Below are positions 1 to 7,004 of a DNA stretch of 31,536 nt, piece by piece. How positions within the stretch are numbered: the first letter of the stretch is position 1; each line of letters begins with the position of its first letter. The position numbers and the translations under genes are program-made. Source of the DNA: a virus. The notes under the pieces were generated by a model. The model saw nothing but the letters and a program-made list of their open reading frames with translations. It was not told the origin of the DNA and did not search any database. The stretch covers positions 1-31,536 of IMG/VR virus record IMGVR_UViG_3300005524_000015; one strand, 5' to 3'.

Positions 1-383
1 TACATCTTGTGGAACATTTTTCTTTAGAAGCACTTCCTATGTATGATGCAATTATCATTGGTACATATACATGGGGGAATGGTGAGATACCACAAGAAAT
101 GCAGCCAGTATATGATGCATTTCTGAAACAAGATCTGTCGCATATCGTCACAGGTGTATTTGGAACGGGCGACACATTCTATCCACGATTTTGCGGTGCA
201 GTGGATGTATTTAAGGATTTGCTTGCAGAGAAAACCAATCTAGCCGTTACATTAAAAGTAGAATTATATCCGCAGAGTAAGGATATACAAAAAACAAAAT
301 TGTTTGCAGAAAAGATAAAACAGCGATTAAAAGGTGTTAAACATGCGTATTCTCACATTGACAGATCTAAAAAAGGCTTTTGA
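1..383 (+). CDS. Flavodoxin, N-terminus beyond window edge
   Basis: FMN-binding flavodoxin-fold protein, a soluble electron carrier. The reading frame is already open at the first bases (codons from position 3), and the visible product lacks the N-terminal phosphate-binding loop of about 30 residues, so the gene starts upstream of the window; the GTG at 9 is probably not the real start. The segment YDAIIIGTYTWGNGEIP is the typical flavodoxin 60s loop, and GVFGTGDTFYPRFCGAVD matches the family's 90s loop region. In phages and plasmids flavodoxins often serve ribonucleotide reductase (NrdI-like); here that is only an inference from the dCMP deaminase and dUTPase genes nearby. It overlaps the next gene by about 40 nt. 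Confidence 0.85.
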   Translation, partial: HLVEHFSLEALPMYDAIIIGTYTWGNGEIPQEMQPVYDAFLKQDLSHIVTGVFGTGDTFYPRFCGAVDVFKDLLAEKTNLAVTLKVELYPQSKDIQKTKLFAEKIKQRLKGVKHAYSHIDRSKKGF

Positions 384-612
384 AACCGCTCAGAACAAAG
401 AATATCAATTTGTTGGCATTGCTGTGACCATTCCTAATACCGATGAGTTTGAAGTAATCATTAATCATAAAGCGAATTTCGATGAAAAATTGGATTACTA
501 TTTAAAAACATATAATGAAGACTTAACACATAAACATGCTGCGGGAATTGCCATTGTTGATTTTGCATTTGCAAATACATTTGAAGAAATCCAGCAGCAA
601 TTGTTAAATTAA
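343..612 (+). CDS. Hypothetical protein, 89 aa
   Basis: I do not recognise this family. The ATG at 343 is preferred because an AAAGGTG sits just upstream; a GTG at 334 is in the same frame. The product (MRILTLTDLKKAF...) is acidic and looks like a small alpha/beta soluble protein, with no signal peptide or membrane segment. It overlaps the end of the flavodoxin gene, suggesting translational coupling and a shared operon. A GC-rich stem (TTGGGGCC paired with GGGCTCCAA) lies just after the stop, but lacks a U-tract, so it is not a convincing terminator. Confidence 0.7.
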   Translation: MRILTLTDLKKAFETAQNKEYQFVGIAVTIPNTDEFEVIINHKANFDEKLDYYLKTYNEDLTHKHAAGIAIVDFAFANTFEEIQQQLLN

Positions 613-666
613 TAAAATCATTGGGGCCTGGTTTTCTCGGGCTCCAAATGAATATAAGGAGAAGAT

Positions 667-942
667 ATGGAACTACTAAAAGTATACATAAGAGATCAAC
701 GAGATGAATTTCTATCAAATTACCTTCAAGATGCATCTTCTATTATAAATCGGATTCCATTAAAACTGGGATTTGATCCAAATAAAAAAATGAGTTCTTT
801 TTCTTTAGCAACGAGGGGAAGGGGCAATGATCTAAGGCACTATCTAGAAGCATTAATGTGGAGAGCAATATATGAACCATTAAAAGAATCTGTTATTGAA
901 TCTAAAAATGGCAGCAGTATTACATACTCCAGGATAAAATAA
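667..942 (+). CDS. Hypothetical protein, 91 aa
   Basis: Unrecognised basic protein with a clear Shine-Dalgarno (AAGGAG) 6 nt before its ATG. It contains no membrane segment and no motif I can name. It begins the run of small genes leading to the first PD-(D/E)XK gene and is probably cotranscribed with them, with only short gaps on either side. Confidence 0.7.
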   Translation: MELLKVYIRDQRDEFLSNYLQDASSIINRIPLKLGFDPNKKMSSFSLATRGRGNDLRHYLEALMWRAIYEPLKESVIESKNGSSITYSRIK

Positions 943-957
943 AAGGAGGTCTATTGC

Positions 958-1173
958 TTGGAGCTACTGGGGCAATATTTCTTGATACACAAGAAAATGA
1001 TTATGAAAGAATGGCATAAAGAAATCAATAGAATTGGTTTAAATGGAACTGGAACAATTCAACTGAAACACAAACCTGTCAACAATGCTGAATTATATGG
1101 CTTTCACACCAGCATGATCATGTTAGATGAGTTTCATTATTACGGAGATGAATCATATGGAAATCAGTGTTGA
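958..1173 (+). CDS. Hypothetical protein, 71 aa, TTG start
   Basis: Small unrecognised protein. The start is the TTG at 958, chosen because AAAAGGAGGT lies about 8 nt upstream, one of the strongest ribosome sites in this stretch. The last 17 nt overlap the start of the following PD-(D/E)XK gene, which suggests translational coupling. No transmembrane segment or known motif is visible. Confidence 0.6.
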   Translation: MELLGQYFLIHKKMIMKEWHKEINRIGLNGTGTIQLKHKPVNNAELYGFHTSMIMLDEFHYYGDESYGNQC

Positions 1174-1888
1174 TCAGTTGTATGAATTTAAAGCCTGCCC
1201 CTTACGGTATCACTTTATAGAACAAGGATTACCTATTAAGAAAACAGAAAATGATGGCTTGCGTGAAGCTGTAAAATCCACGATCAACTACTTTTATTTC
1301 ATGCTGCATCAAGGAAAGCTAATTGGCATGGAGGAAATGAAGCAAAAGTTTACGAGTATTTGGTATGATCAAAATGATATCTATGATATTAAATTTGATT
1401 CTAAAGCTTCCAAAAGAAAAAAAGAATTGCTTGCTTTTGAAATGCTGACCCTGTTTCATCGCCAACAAAAATATAATCCGGACAAAACAGTTGCTGTGAA
1501 TGTGGAATTTCGAATTCCCATTGCACAAGATTTCTATATAAGAGGCCATATTCCTGTAATACGTGAAACCATGAGAGGTCTTGAAATTGTCAATTTTAAA
1601 ACTAGCCATACAAAACAAGATGAATTTTGGAATCGAACAGACATGGCTCTTACCTTGCAAGCTATTGGATTTCACTCGATATTTAAAAAAGAAGTGGATA
1701 GCATTTGTTTACAATATCTTCGTACCGGAACTATGATCTATACCAATCGGAAAACCAAAGACTATCAGCGACTCTATAAATCCTTAAAGATGATGAAAAA
1801 GACCCTAGATGAAGGATGGTATTATCCTAGAGAAAGTTACCATTGTGATACCTGTCCAGCTAAACAATCGTGCATGGAATGGAGATAA
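1157..1888 (+). CDS. Cas4/RecB-like PD-(D/E)XK family protein with eroded active site
   Basis: A 243-residue protein with the layout of Cas4/AddB-type Fe-S nucleases: one cysteine near the N-terminus (C14, in FKACPLRYHF) and three at the C-terminus (C230, C233, C239, in CDTCPAKQSC), the usual four ligands of a 4Fe-4S cluster. The nuclease core is recognisable (IRGHIPV ... GLEIVNFKTS), but the acidic residues expected in the GxxD and (D/E)xK positions read as Pro and Asn. It may therefore be catalytically dead or use shifted residues. ATG 1157 is chosen for GGAGATG upstream; ATG 1148 is an in-frame alternative. A second, intact member of the family lies at 6132-6989. Confidence 0.75.
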   Translation: MEISVDQLYEFKACPLRYHFIEQGLPIKKTENDGLREAVKSTINYFYFMLHQGKLIGMEEMKQKFTSIWYDQNDIYDIKFDSKASKRKKELLAFEMLTLFHRQQKYNPDKTVAVNVEFRIPIAQDFYIRGHIPVIRETMRGLEIVNFKTSHTKQDEFWNRTDMALTLQAIGFHSIFKKEVDSICLQYLRTGTMIYTNRKTKDYQRLYKSLKMMKKTLDEGWYYPRESYHCDTCPAKQSCMEWR

Positions 1889-1892
1889 AAAT

Positions 1893-2057
1893 ATGAATAC
1901 AATCTTGATGATACTATGGATATTTGGATTTTTTAATTATTCTCAGTGCATTTATAATCAAATTCGTCAATTCGGTAAAGAAGAACGAATCATTTCTCAC
2001 TTACTTGTCAATCTGGTAGCTTCCATTTATGTCGGTGCTTTTATTATTCCAAAGTAA
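1893..2057 (+). CDS. Small membrane protein, 54 aa
   Basis: Product of 54 residues starting MNTILMILWIFGFFNYSQ, with two hydrophobic stretches (about residues 1-18 and 36-52) separated by a charged loop (RQFGKEERI), so probably two membrane passes with a short loop. GGAG lies 7 nt before the ATG, within the end of the preceding gene. Function unknown; small inner-membrane proteins like this are common in phage early regions. Confidence 0.65.
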   Translation: MNTILMILWIFGFFNYSQCIYNQIRQFGKEERIISHLLVNLVASIYVGAFIIPK

Positions 2058-2069
2058 GGAGAGCAAGCT

Positions 2070-2141
2070 ATGCCTAAGATAAAACCACCTAAACCTAAAC
2101 CCGGAAACCCTAAACCACCAATTCGAATCAAAATAATATAG
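2070..2141 (+). CDS. Proline/lysine-rich microprotein, 23 aa
   Basis: A very short reading frame with a good ribosome site (AAGGAG, 8 nt spacing), encoding MPKIKPPKPKPGNPKPP and a short basic-hydrophobic tail. The PxxP-like Lys-Pro repeats are not what random AT-rich sequence yields, and the ribosome site spacing is right, so it is probably translated. It lies between the small membrane protein and the dCMP deaminase. Function unknown; it could be a DNA- or SH3-like-domain-binding peptide, which is speculation. Confidence 0.45.
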   Translation: MPKIKPPKPKPGNPKPPIRIKII

Positions 2142-2194
2142 AAAATGAGAAACAACAGGAGATTTAAGCAATAAAAGGAAGGAATCTTTTGATT

Positions 2195-2629
2195 ATGCAT
2201 TCGACAAAAAGAAAAGATTTTGATTCATATTTTATTGATATTGCGAATGTTATCGCAGAACGTGCTACTTGTAAGAGACTAAAAGTGGGTGCCGTCATTG
2301 TCAAGAACAATCGAATTGTTGCAACTGGTTATAATGGAAGCATTCATGGCCACCCACACTGTGAAGATGAAGGTTGCTTGTTAAATGATCAAGGTCGATG
2401 TATTCGCTGCATTCATGCTGAAATGAATGCAATTTTACATGCCAATCGTGATGATTTAAAAGAAGCTACTCTTTACGTGACACATGAATGTTGTGAAAAT
2501 TGCAGTAAGCACCTAGCACAAGCCGGCATCAAACGAATTGTATATGTGAATGAATATAAGAATCTATATAATCAATATTTCTTAAAAGATATTCAAGTTG
2601 AACAATACAATCCAAAGGAGGTGACATAG
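2195..2629 (+). CDS. Deoxycytidylate (dCMP) deaminase
   Basis: Zinc-dependent deaminase converting dCMP to dUMP, feeding dTMP synthesis, in the ComEB/phage dCMP deaminase family. Product is 144 residues, near the family's size. Visible motifs: VGAVIVKNNRIVATGYNGS near the N-terminus, catalytic HAE (H74, E76) and the zinc cysteines C100 and C103 in ECCENC. The insert HPHCEDEGC with further Cys resembles the second zinc site seen in bacterial dCMP deaminases. TTG at 2189 is an in-frame alternative start, 6 nt after AAGGAAGG. With the dUTPase at 11546 it would control the dUMP/dUTP pool. Confidence 0.92.
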   Translation: MHSTKRKDFDSYFIDIANVIAERATCKRLKVGAVIVKNNRIVATGYNGSIHGHPHCEDEGCLLNDQGRCIRCIHAEMNAILHANRDDLKEATLYVTHECCENCSKHLAQAGIKRIVYVNEYKNLYNQYFLKDIQVEQYNPKEVT

Positions 2630-2631
2630 GC

Positions 2632-2847
2632 ATGAATAAACTACACCTGTTTTATCCGTTTTTTATAGCTGGTGTTATTGTTGGAATTGCACTAGATATT
2701 ATTTTTAATTTAAAAGCAAAGCAAATGGGATGGGAGACACTAGCCCAGCTATCAATGGATATTGGTCTTATTGTTATCTTATTGGTTTCATATATCGTAT
2801 TTAGACCAGTAAAACAGGATGAAAATGATAAAAACAATACATTGTAA
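2632..2847 (+). CDS. Small membrane protein, 71 aa
   Basis: Two hydrophobic segments are visible (about residues 7-27 and 43-62), followed by a charged C-terminal tail rich in Lys, Asp and Asn, so a two-pass membrane protein with a cytoplasmic tail is likely. A strong AAAGGAGGTG ribosome site lies inside the end of the dCMP deaminase gene, just before the start. Function not recognised. Confidence 0.7.
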   Translation: MNKLHLFYPFFIAGVIVGIALDIIFNLKAKQMGWETLAQLSMDIGLIVILLVSYIVFRPVKQDENDKNNTL

Positions 2848-2870
2848 CACGAAACAATAAGTCTTATAAT
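2842..2870 (+). promoter_or_regulatory. SigA-type promoter with operator-like repeat
   Basis: TTGTAA (2842-2847), 17-nt spacer, TATAAT (2865-2870), ahead of the subtilase gene. The -35 overlaps TGTAACACGAAACA (2843-2856), a variant of the TGTAAC-AC-GTTACA palindrome found at three other promoters in this arm (two of fourteen positions differ). Confidence 0.6.
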
Positions 2871-2910
2871 ATTTAAGAAAGGATACAGGGTGAAAAACAA
2901 GGAGGTTCAT

Positions 2911-3816
2911 ATGAACAAAAATGTTTTCACTCTGAAAGATATTAAAGTAGAAGAAGTATTTCCAAGCTCATATGGGAAAGATATTGTGGATTGGGGACTT
3001 CAGGCTATCCAGGCACCTGCCGCTTGGAAAATTACAAAGGGAAAAGGAATCAAAGTTGGTATTTTGGATACTGGTATTGATTTAAATCACCCAGATTTAA
3101 AAGACAATATTAAAGCATACCAAGATTTCACCAAATCACCTTATGGTGTCCTAGATCGACAAGGACATGGCTCACATGTAGCCGGCATTATTGCTGGTGT
3201 GGAAAATGGTAAAGGAATCATTGGTGTAGCTCCTCAAGCAGAACTCTATATTGCTAAAGTTCTTGGAGATAATGGGAGCGGCTCCTTTGAATCCATTATC
3301 AATGGACTTCACTGGGCGATTCAACAAGGAGTAGACATTATTAGTATGTCTCTTGGATGTGAAATAGAACCACCTGAAGAAATGCATCAAGCTATTAAAA
3401 TGGCAAAAAATGCTGGCATTATCTTGGTGGCCGCAACCGGAAATGAAAATCATTATGTCGATTGGCCTGGCATGTATGATGAAACGATTGCAGTATCTGC
3501 TATGAATGAGAAACATGAAAGGGCGTATTTTTCTAATTATGGGATCAAAAATGAAATCATGGCTCCTGGCGTTAATATTCTGTCTACTTATAAAGACGGT
3601 GGTTACGCTCGATTATCTGGAACCAGTATGGCTACACCTATCATTTCAGGAAGTATTGCGCTGTATCTTTCTTTCTTAAAAGCAAAGGGGCTTCCAAAAC
3701 CAACATTAGAAGAGTTGCACCAAAAGCTTTTAACATCTTGTGATGACCTGGCAACACCAGGAAAAGACATCATGACAGGTGATGGACTCATTGATTTAGT
3801 GAAATTATTAGCTTAA
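2911..3816 (+). CDS. Intracellular subtilisin-like serine protease (S8)
   Basis: A 301-residue subtilase with an intact catalytic triad: D53 in ILDTGIDLNHPDL, H86 in GHGSHVAG and S239 in GTSMATP, plus the oxyanion Asn178 in ATGNEN. There is no signal peptide; the N-terminus (MNKNVFTLKDIKVEEVFPS) is a short cytosolic extension like the one in intracellular subtilisins (ISP), which lack a secretion prodomain. ATG 2911 is chosen for a perfect AAGGAGG six nt upstream. It has its own promoter and a strong terminator after it, so it is probably a single-gene unit in the replication module. Its substrate is unknown; turnover of host or phage regulators is plausible but only inferred. Confidence 0.93.
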   Translation: MNKNVFTLKDIKVEEVFPSSYGKDIVDWGLQAIQAPAAWKITKGKGIKVGILDTGIDLNHPDLKDNIKAYQDFTKSPYGVLDRQGHGSHVAGIIAGVENGKGIIGVAPQAELYIAKVLGDNGSGSFESIINGLHWAIQQGVDIISMSLGCEIEPPEEMHQAIKMAKNAGIILVAATGNENHYVDWPGMYDETIAVSAMNEKHERAYFSNYGIKNEIMAPGVNILSTYKDGGYARLSGTSMATPIISGSIALYLSFLKAKGLPKPTLEELHQKLLTSCDDLATPGKDIMTGDGLIDLVKLLA

Positions 3817-3817
3817 C

Positions 3818-3844
3818 AAAAAGAGGGAAATTCCCTCTTTTTTT
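3818..3844 (+). terminator. Rho-independent terminator after subtilase gene
   Basis: Perfect stem AAAGAGGGAA/TTCCCTCTTT followed by a T-run, immediately downstream of the subtilase stop codon. Confidence 0.9.
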
Positions 3845-3859
3845 ATTAAACATTTATGT

Positions 3860-3884
3860 TATAATATTCATGTAACACGATACA
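3860..3884 (+). promoter_or_regulatory. Extended -10 promoter with operator-like palindrome
   Basis: TATAAT (3860-3865) preceded by TGT, an extended -10, with no good -35. TGTAACACGATACA (3871-3884) covers the expected start site and differs from the palindrome at 6106 and 11512 at one position. It would drive the group from 3934 to about 6051. Confidence 0.6.
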
Positions 3885-3933
3885 CAAATTAATGAAAATA
3901 ATAGAATATACGAGATAGTGGAGGTGAAATTAG

Positions 3934-4074
3934 ATGAAAATGGTCAATATCATTGAAGATTTAGGAAAAGGACTTTATACTGAACAATTAGCTAAAAAGG
4001 AGAGCAAAAAAGATGAGAGTAGGGAAAAAGAACTTCGCACTGGAAAGCCAACAAAACGAAGCATTAAAAAATGA
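3934..4074 (+). CDS. Small basic protein, 46 aa, overlapping next gene
   Basis: First gene after the operator-bearing promoter, with a strong GGAGGTG site 7 nt before the ATG. The product is MKMVNIIEDLGKG... and becomes very Lys/Arg/Glu-rich. Its last 62 nt overlap the next gene in another frame. The ribosome site favours real translation of the N-terminal half; whether the C-terminal half matters is unclear. Function unknown. Confidence 0.5.
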   Translation: MKMVNIIEDLGKGLYTEQLAKKESKKDESREKELRTGKPTKRSIKK

Positions 4075-4459
4075 TAAATTAGTTATAATGAATAAAAAAT
4101 CAGAAGGTGGAATTACCGCAATCGATTTGATCCTAGAACCCGATAAGTTCGATCAATTAGGTAGCGAATGTAGATTGACGTATGAAGAATATTGTGACGC
4201 GATTAATAGATTCCTGGAAGATGAAGAGAAGACATGGCATGAGCTTCGAATGAAAGATCAAATCAATATGGGACGCGATTACATTATTGAAGCAACTATA
4301 CTGAAATATGCTAAAGAACATTATGGAATAAAACGTGAAGATTTCAATGGCAGTGATTTGAATTATGTAAAGCGATTTGACACAGAAGGACGTTTTTTAG
4401 GTGAAGCTGTCTACATCTCCTTAACTGCTATTTCTCAAATGCAGATGGTGGTGAAGTAG
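4013..4459 (+). CDS. Hypothetical protein, 148 aa
   Basis: Unrecognised soluble protein. The start at 4013 has AAGGAG about 10 nt upstream, inside the preceding small gene; the only later in-frame ATG (4088) lacks a ribosome site. The middle (residues about 55-115) is charged and looks helical. It sits directly before the RusA-like resolvase gene with almost no gap, so an operon with a recombination or replication role is likely, though no motif shows it. Confidence 0.7.
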   Translation: MRVGKKNFALESQQNEALKNDKLVIMNKKSEGGITAIDLILEPDKFDQLGSECRLTYEEYCDAINRFLEDEEKTWHELRMKDQINMGRDYIIEATILKYAKEHYGIKREDFNGSDLNYVKRFDTEGRFLGEAVYISLTAISQMQMVVK

Positions 4460-4460
4460 T

Positions 4461-5027
4461 ATGGAACCTCTTATTTTACCTATGATGATGTATGGCAAAT
4501 ACAAAGATTATGTAAAAGAAAAAGATCCTATAACAGGTAAATGGAAAACTGTTTATGAAACTACTAAAACAGGCAAAAAAAAGGCCAAAAAGAAATGGAT
4601 TATTCATGATGAATCTAAAGGAGATCCTGGCTTCTATCCAAGTGTAAATCATATCTATCAAAACACTAGAGGCGGCGGTAAAAAATTAACACAGGCAGCC
4701 GAACGATTATTTGAAAAATGGCATGCTTTAGCACACTTATGGGCCTTAGATAACGATTGGAACTTTGACCCACAGGAAAAAGTGGTTCTTGAGATCACTT
4801 GTTTCTTTCCTGATAAGCAAAAAAGGGATGCAAGTAATGCTATTAAACTCATGATGGATGCCTTAGAAGGGGTTTTATATCAGAATGATTATTATGCTCT
4901 TCCAAGAATTATGGACTTTCAAGTGCTTGAAGATAAAAGTATCGCTCCATATTTTAAAGTGGTTATTTATAAGAAAGATGAAGAAAAAGAAGTCCTAAAA
5001 GATCGTATAGAGGAATTGGCAACATGA
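4461..5027 (+). CDS. RusA-like Holliday junction resolvase
   Basis: RusA-family endonucleases resolve four-way junctions in phage DNA. The diagnostic region is near the C-terminus: a beta strand ITCFFPD, then KRDASNAIKLMMDALEG and QNDYYALP, giving the Asp-rich metal-binding pattern of RusA, although the second acidic cluster is ND rather than the usual DD. The product is 188 residues, longer than the classical 120, because of a Lys-rich N-terminal extension (GKKKAKKKW) that could add DNA binding. Its stop overlaps the start of the next gene (ATGA), so the two are translationally coupled. Confidence 0.72.
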   Translation: MEPLILPMMMYGKYKDYVKEKDPITGKWKTVYETTKTGKKKAKKKWIIHDESKGDPGFYPSVNHIYQNTRGGGKKLTQAAERLFEKWHALAHLWALDNDWNFDPQEKVVLEITCFFPDKQKRDASNAIKLMMDALEGVLYQNDYYALPRIMDFQVLEDKSIAPYFKVVIYKKDEEKEVLKDRIEELAT

Positions 5028-5842
5028 CAAGAACACCGGATGAATTAGCCTTTGACTATCAAGAAACAGGCAACAGTGAAGAGCTAATTAAACGATTTCA
5101 ACCATTTCTTTTAAAGTATCATGCGCTTATAGTGCGCGGGAAATACGATCTAAAAAATAAAGACATTCGCCACTTTATTTGCCTTTACATAGGTGATAAA
5201 AACATAACAGAATCACTGCGAAAAAAGGGAAAATACCATAAGGACATTGAAATCAAAAAAGCACAACAAGCAGTTGAGTTTATTCAACAAGCCTATATTG
5301 ATTATCATAAGCTAACTCCAGGAGAATCATTTTATCCTTATGATGATGTTTATTTAGAACTGGCAGAGGCATTTCTTGAAACCACCAAGCTATATACCGA
5401 TAAAGGTAAAGGTTTTGAAGCTTTTATAAAAAATCGTTTTAAATATATTCTGAAAAAGAAGTATATTGATCCAAAATTATTCGGCTTCAAAAATCATGAA
5501 AACATATTATATAAAGATATTTACTACTGCACAGATCTTATGTCTATTGAAGCTGCGATTGAAAAGAAATTTGAAGACAAGCCATTTAACCTCGAATTCA
5601 ATGAATATGATAATCTGAATAATATCTTGTGGTTAAATGGATTGGTGTGCGGAGAATTATTTAAAAATCTTTCGTATACAGAACGTTTTATTCTAGTAAA
5701 AAGATATCAAGATAAACTTAGCGCAAAAGAAATTGCTCAATTGACTGGTTTTCATCACCGATCTGTAGCAAGAATTGCAAAAAAATTAAAAGATTACTTT
5801 CGCACTATGCGTTTGAATGGAGAGATTAAATGGATACGTTAA
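5024..5842 (+). CDS. Sigma-70-like transcription factor
   Basis: A 272-residue protein resembling phage or ECF-type sigma factors. A region-2-like segment is visible around residues 100-145 (YDDVYLELAEAFLETTKLY followed by GFEAFIKNRFKYILKKKY), and a region-4-like helix-turn-helix at about 215-262 (LSYTERFILVKRYQ ... KEIAQLTGFHHRSVARIAKKL). The N-terminal part is less typical. It is coupled by ATGA to the resolvase gene. By its place in the early module it may direct transcription of later genes of the element; that is inference. It could alternatively be an ArpU-like transcriptional regulator. Confidence 0.6.
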   Translation: MTRTPDELAFDYQETGNSEELIKRFQPFLLKYHALIVRGKYDLKNKDIRHFICLYIGDKNITESLRKKGKYHKDIEIKKAQQAVEFIQQAYIDYHKLTPGESFYPYDDVYLELAEAFLETTKLYTDKGKGFEAFIKNRFKYILKKKYIDPKLFGFKNHENILYKDIYYCTDLMSIEAAIEKKFEDKPFNLEFNEYDNLNNILWLNGLVCGELFKNLSYTERFILVKRYQDKLSAKEIAQLTGFHHRSVARIAKKLKDYFRTMRLNGEIKWIR

Positions 5843-6051
5843 CTGAAAAAGATCCACAAATTGTCGCGATTATTTGTATGAAACATAAAGATTATCACCT
5901 TACGTATGTTGATATCCCATTTAGTGAAATCAGAGTGGAAGAAGGTTTAATATCAGCCGGAAATCTTTTGTTTCCTTTTCAATTTTTCGACTCAATCAAT
6001 GTGTGTGACGAAATTATGTTAAATGATATAAAAAAGCGCTTAAAGATATAA
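5830..6051 (+). CDS. Hypothetical protein, 73 aa
   Basis: Starts 13 nt before the end of the sigma-like gene, so it is probably translated by coupling; the region upstream (GGAGA) can serve as a ribosome site. The product MDTLTEKDPQIVAIICMKH... is a small soluble alpha/beta protein with no recognised motif. It ends the operon; a new promoter begins 20 nt later. Confidence 0.6.
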   Translation: MDTLTEKDPQIVAIICMKHKDYHLTYVDIPFSEIRVEEGLISAGNLLFPFQFFDSINVCDEIMLNDIKKRLKI

Positions 6052-6069
6052 TTTTCTTTGATTCTCTCT

Positions 6070-6119
6070 TGATTTCATATGATGTCAACTATATAATATA
6101 AATGTGTAACACGTTACAT
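6070..6119 (+). promoter_or_regulatory. SigA promoter with perfect 14-bp operator palindrome
   Basis: TTGATT (6070-6075), 17-nt spacer, TATAAT (6093-6098), then TGTAACACGTTACA (6106-6119), whose 6-bp arms are perfectly complementary around an AC centre. The palindrome covers the expected start site, the classic place for a repressor operator. It drives the nuclease, RemA-like and DNA polymerase genes. Confidence 0.75.
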
Positions 6120-6131
6120 TTGTAGAAGGTT

Positions 6132-6989
6132 GTGGCAAAATTGGGCTTATTAGAAAACATGATGAATCGACACTATGAAGAAAAACAAAAATATGATACG
6201 AGACCAATGAGAAAGCTACATCCGAGTACCATTGGCATGTGCCAACGTAGAATTGTGTTTGATATACTCATGGTTCCAAAAGCCCCTAATGATGGACAGT
6301 TATCACGAATTTTTGAAAATGGACATAGTATGCATACACGTTATGAAAAATTGTTTGAAGAGATGGGTATTCTTGTTGAAGCTGAAAGGAAACTAGAGGC
6401 AGAAAATATAAGCGGCCATACAGACGCTGTTATTCGTATTTCAAGCTTTTTAAATCCAGAAGGGGAATTATACTTGGTGGAATTAAAAAGCGCCTTTAGC
6501 AAAAGCTTTAAATGGATGAAAGAAAATAATACACCCAAGACAGAACATAAATACCAATTAACGTTTTATATGCATCTCTCTGGTATTCACAAAGGCATTA
6601 TTTTTGTGGAGAACAAAGACACACAAGAAGTATGGGAATATCATATGGAATATGACCCAATTCTTGGTCAGCAGCTAATGGATAAAGCCAATTGGTTAAT
6701 AGATTTAGCTCAAAAAAGAATCTTACCAAATATTCCAAAAGGATATACACCAAGCTATTATAAGTGTGTCCAATGCCCCTATAACTTCTATTGTCATAAT
6801 GGCTCTTTAACACAAAAAGGAGAAGAGAGATATCCTATTCCATTTTTATTCGGCAGTGAAGCTTACCAAGATGTATTAAATATTATACTGGCCATTCACA
6901 ACCATCAACCCATTCCTCATGTGATACAAGGTGATACAAACGGAGATCTTGTTCGCGAAGTAGCTGAAAAAAATAAAATAGCTCAATAA
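6132..6989 (+). CDS. Cas4/RecB-like PD-(D/E)XK nuclease
   Basis: A 285-residue Fe-S nuclease. The active site is intact: D98 in SGHTDAVI, E117 and K119 in YLVELKS, and the helical Q142 in KYQLTFYM. Four cysteines (C37 near the N-terminus; C212, C215 and C221 in CVQCPYNFYC) fit the 4Fe-4S ligands of Cas4/AddB-type exonucleases. No CRISPR genes are nearby, so a phage-type recombination or end-resection role is more likely than spacer acquisition. The GTG at 6132 lies close to AAGG; TTG 6141 is better spaced and may be the true start. Confidence 0.85.
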   Translation: MAKLGLLENMMNRHYEEKQKYDTRPMRKLHPSTIGMCQRRIVFDILMVPKAPNDGQLSRIFENGHSMHTRYEKLFEEMGILVEAERKLEAENISGHTDAVIRISSFLNPEGELYLVELKSAFSKSFKWMKENNTPKTEHKYQLTFYMHLSGIHKGIIFVENKDTQEVWEYHMEYDPILGQQLMDKANWLIDLAQKRILPNIPKGYTPSYYKCVQCPYNFYCHNGSLTQKGEERYPIPFLFGSEAYQDVLNIILAIHNHQPIPHVIQGDTNGDLVREVAEKNKIAQ

Positions 6990-7004
6990 TAAAGGGGAAT
7001 GTAA

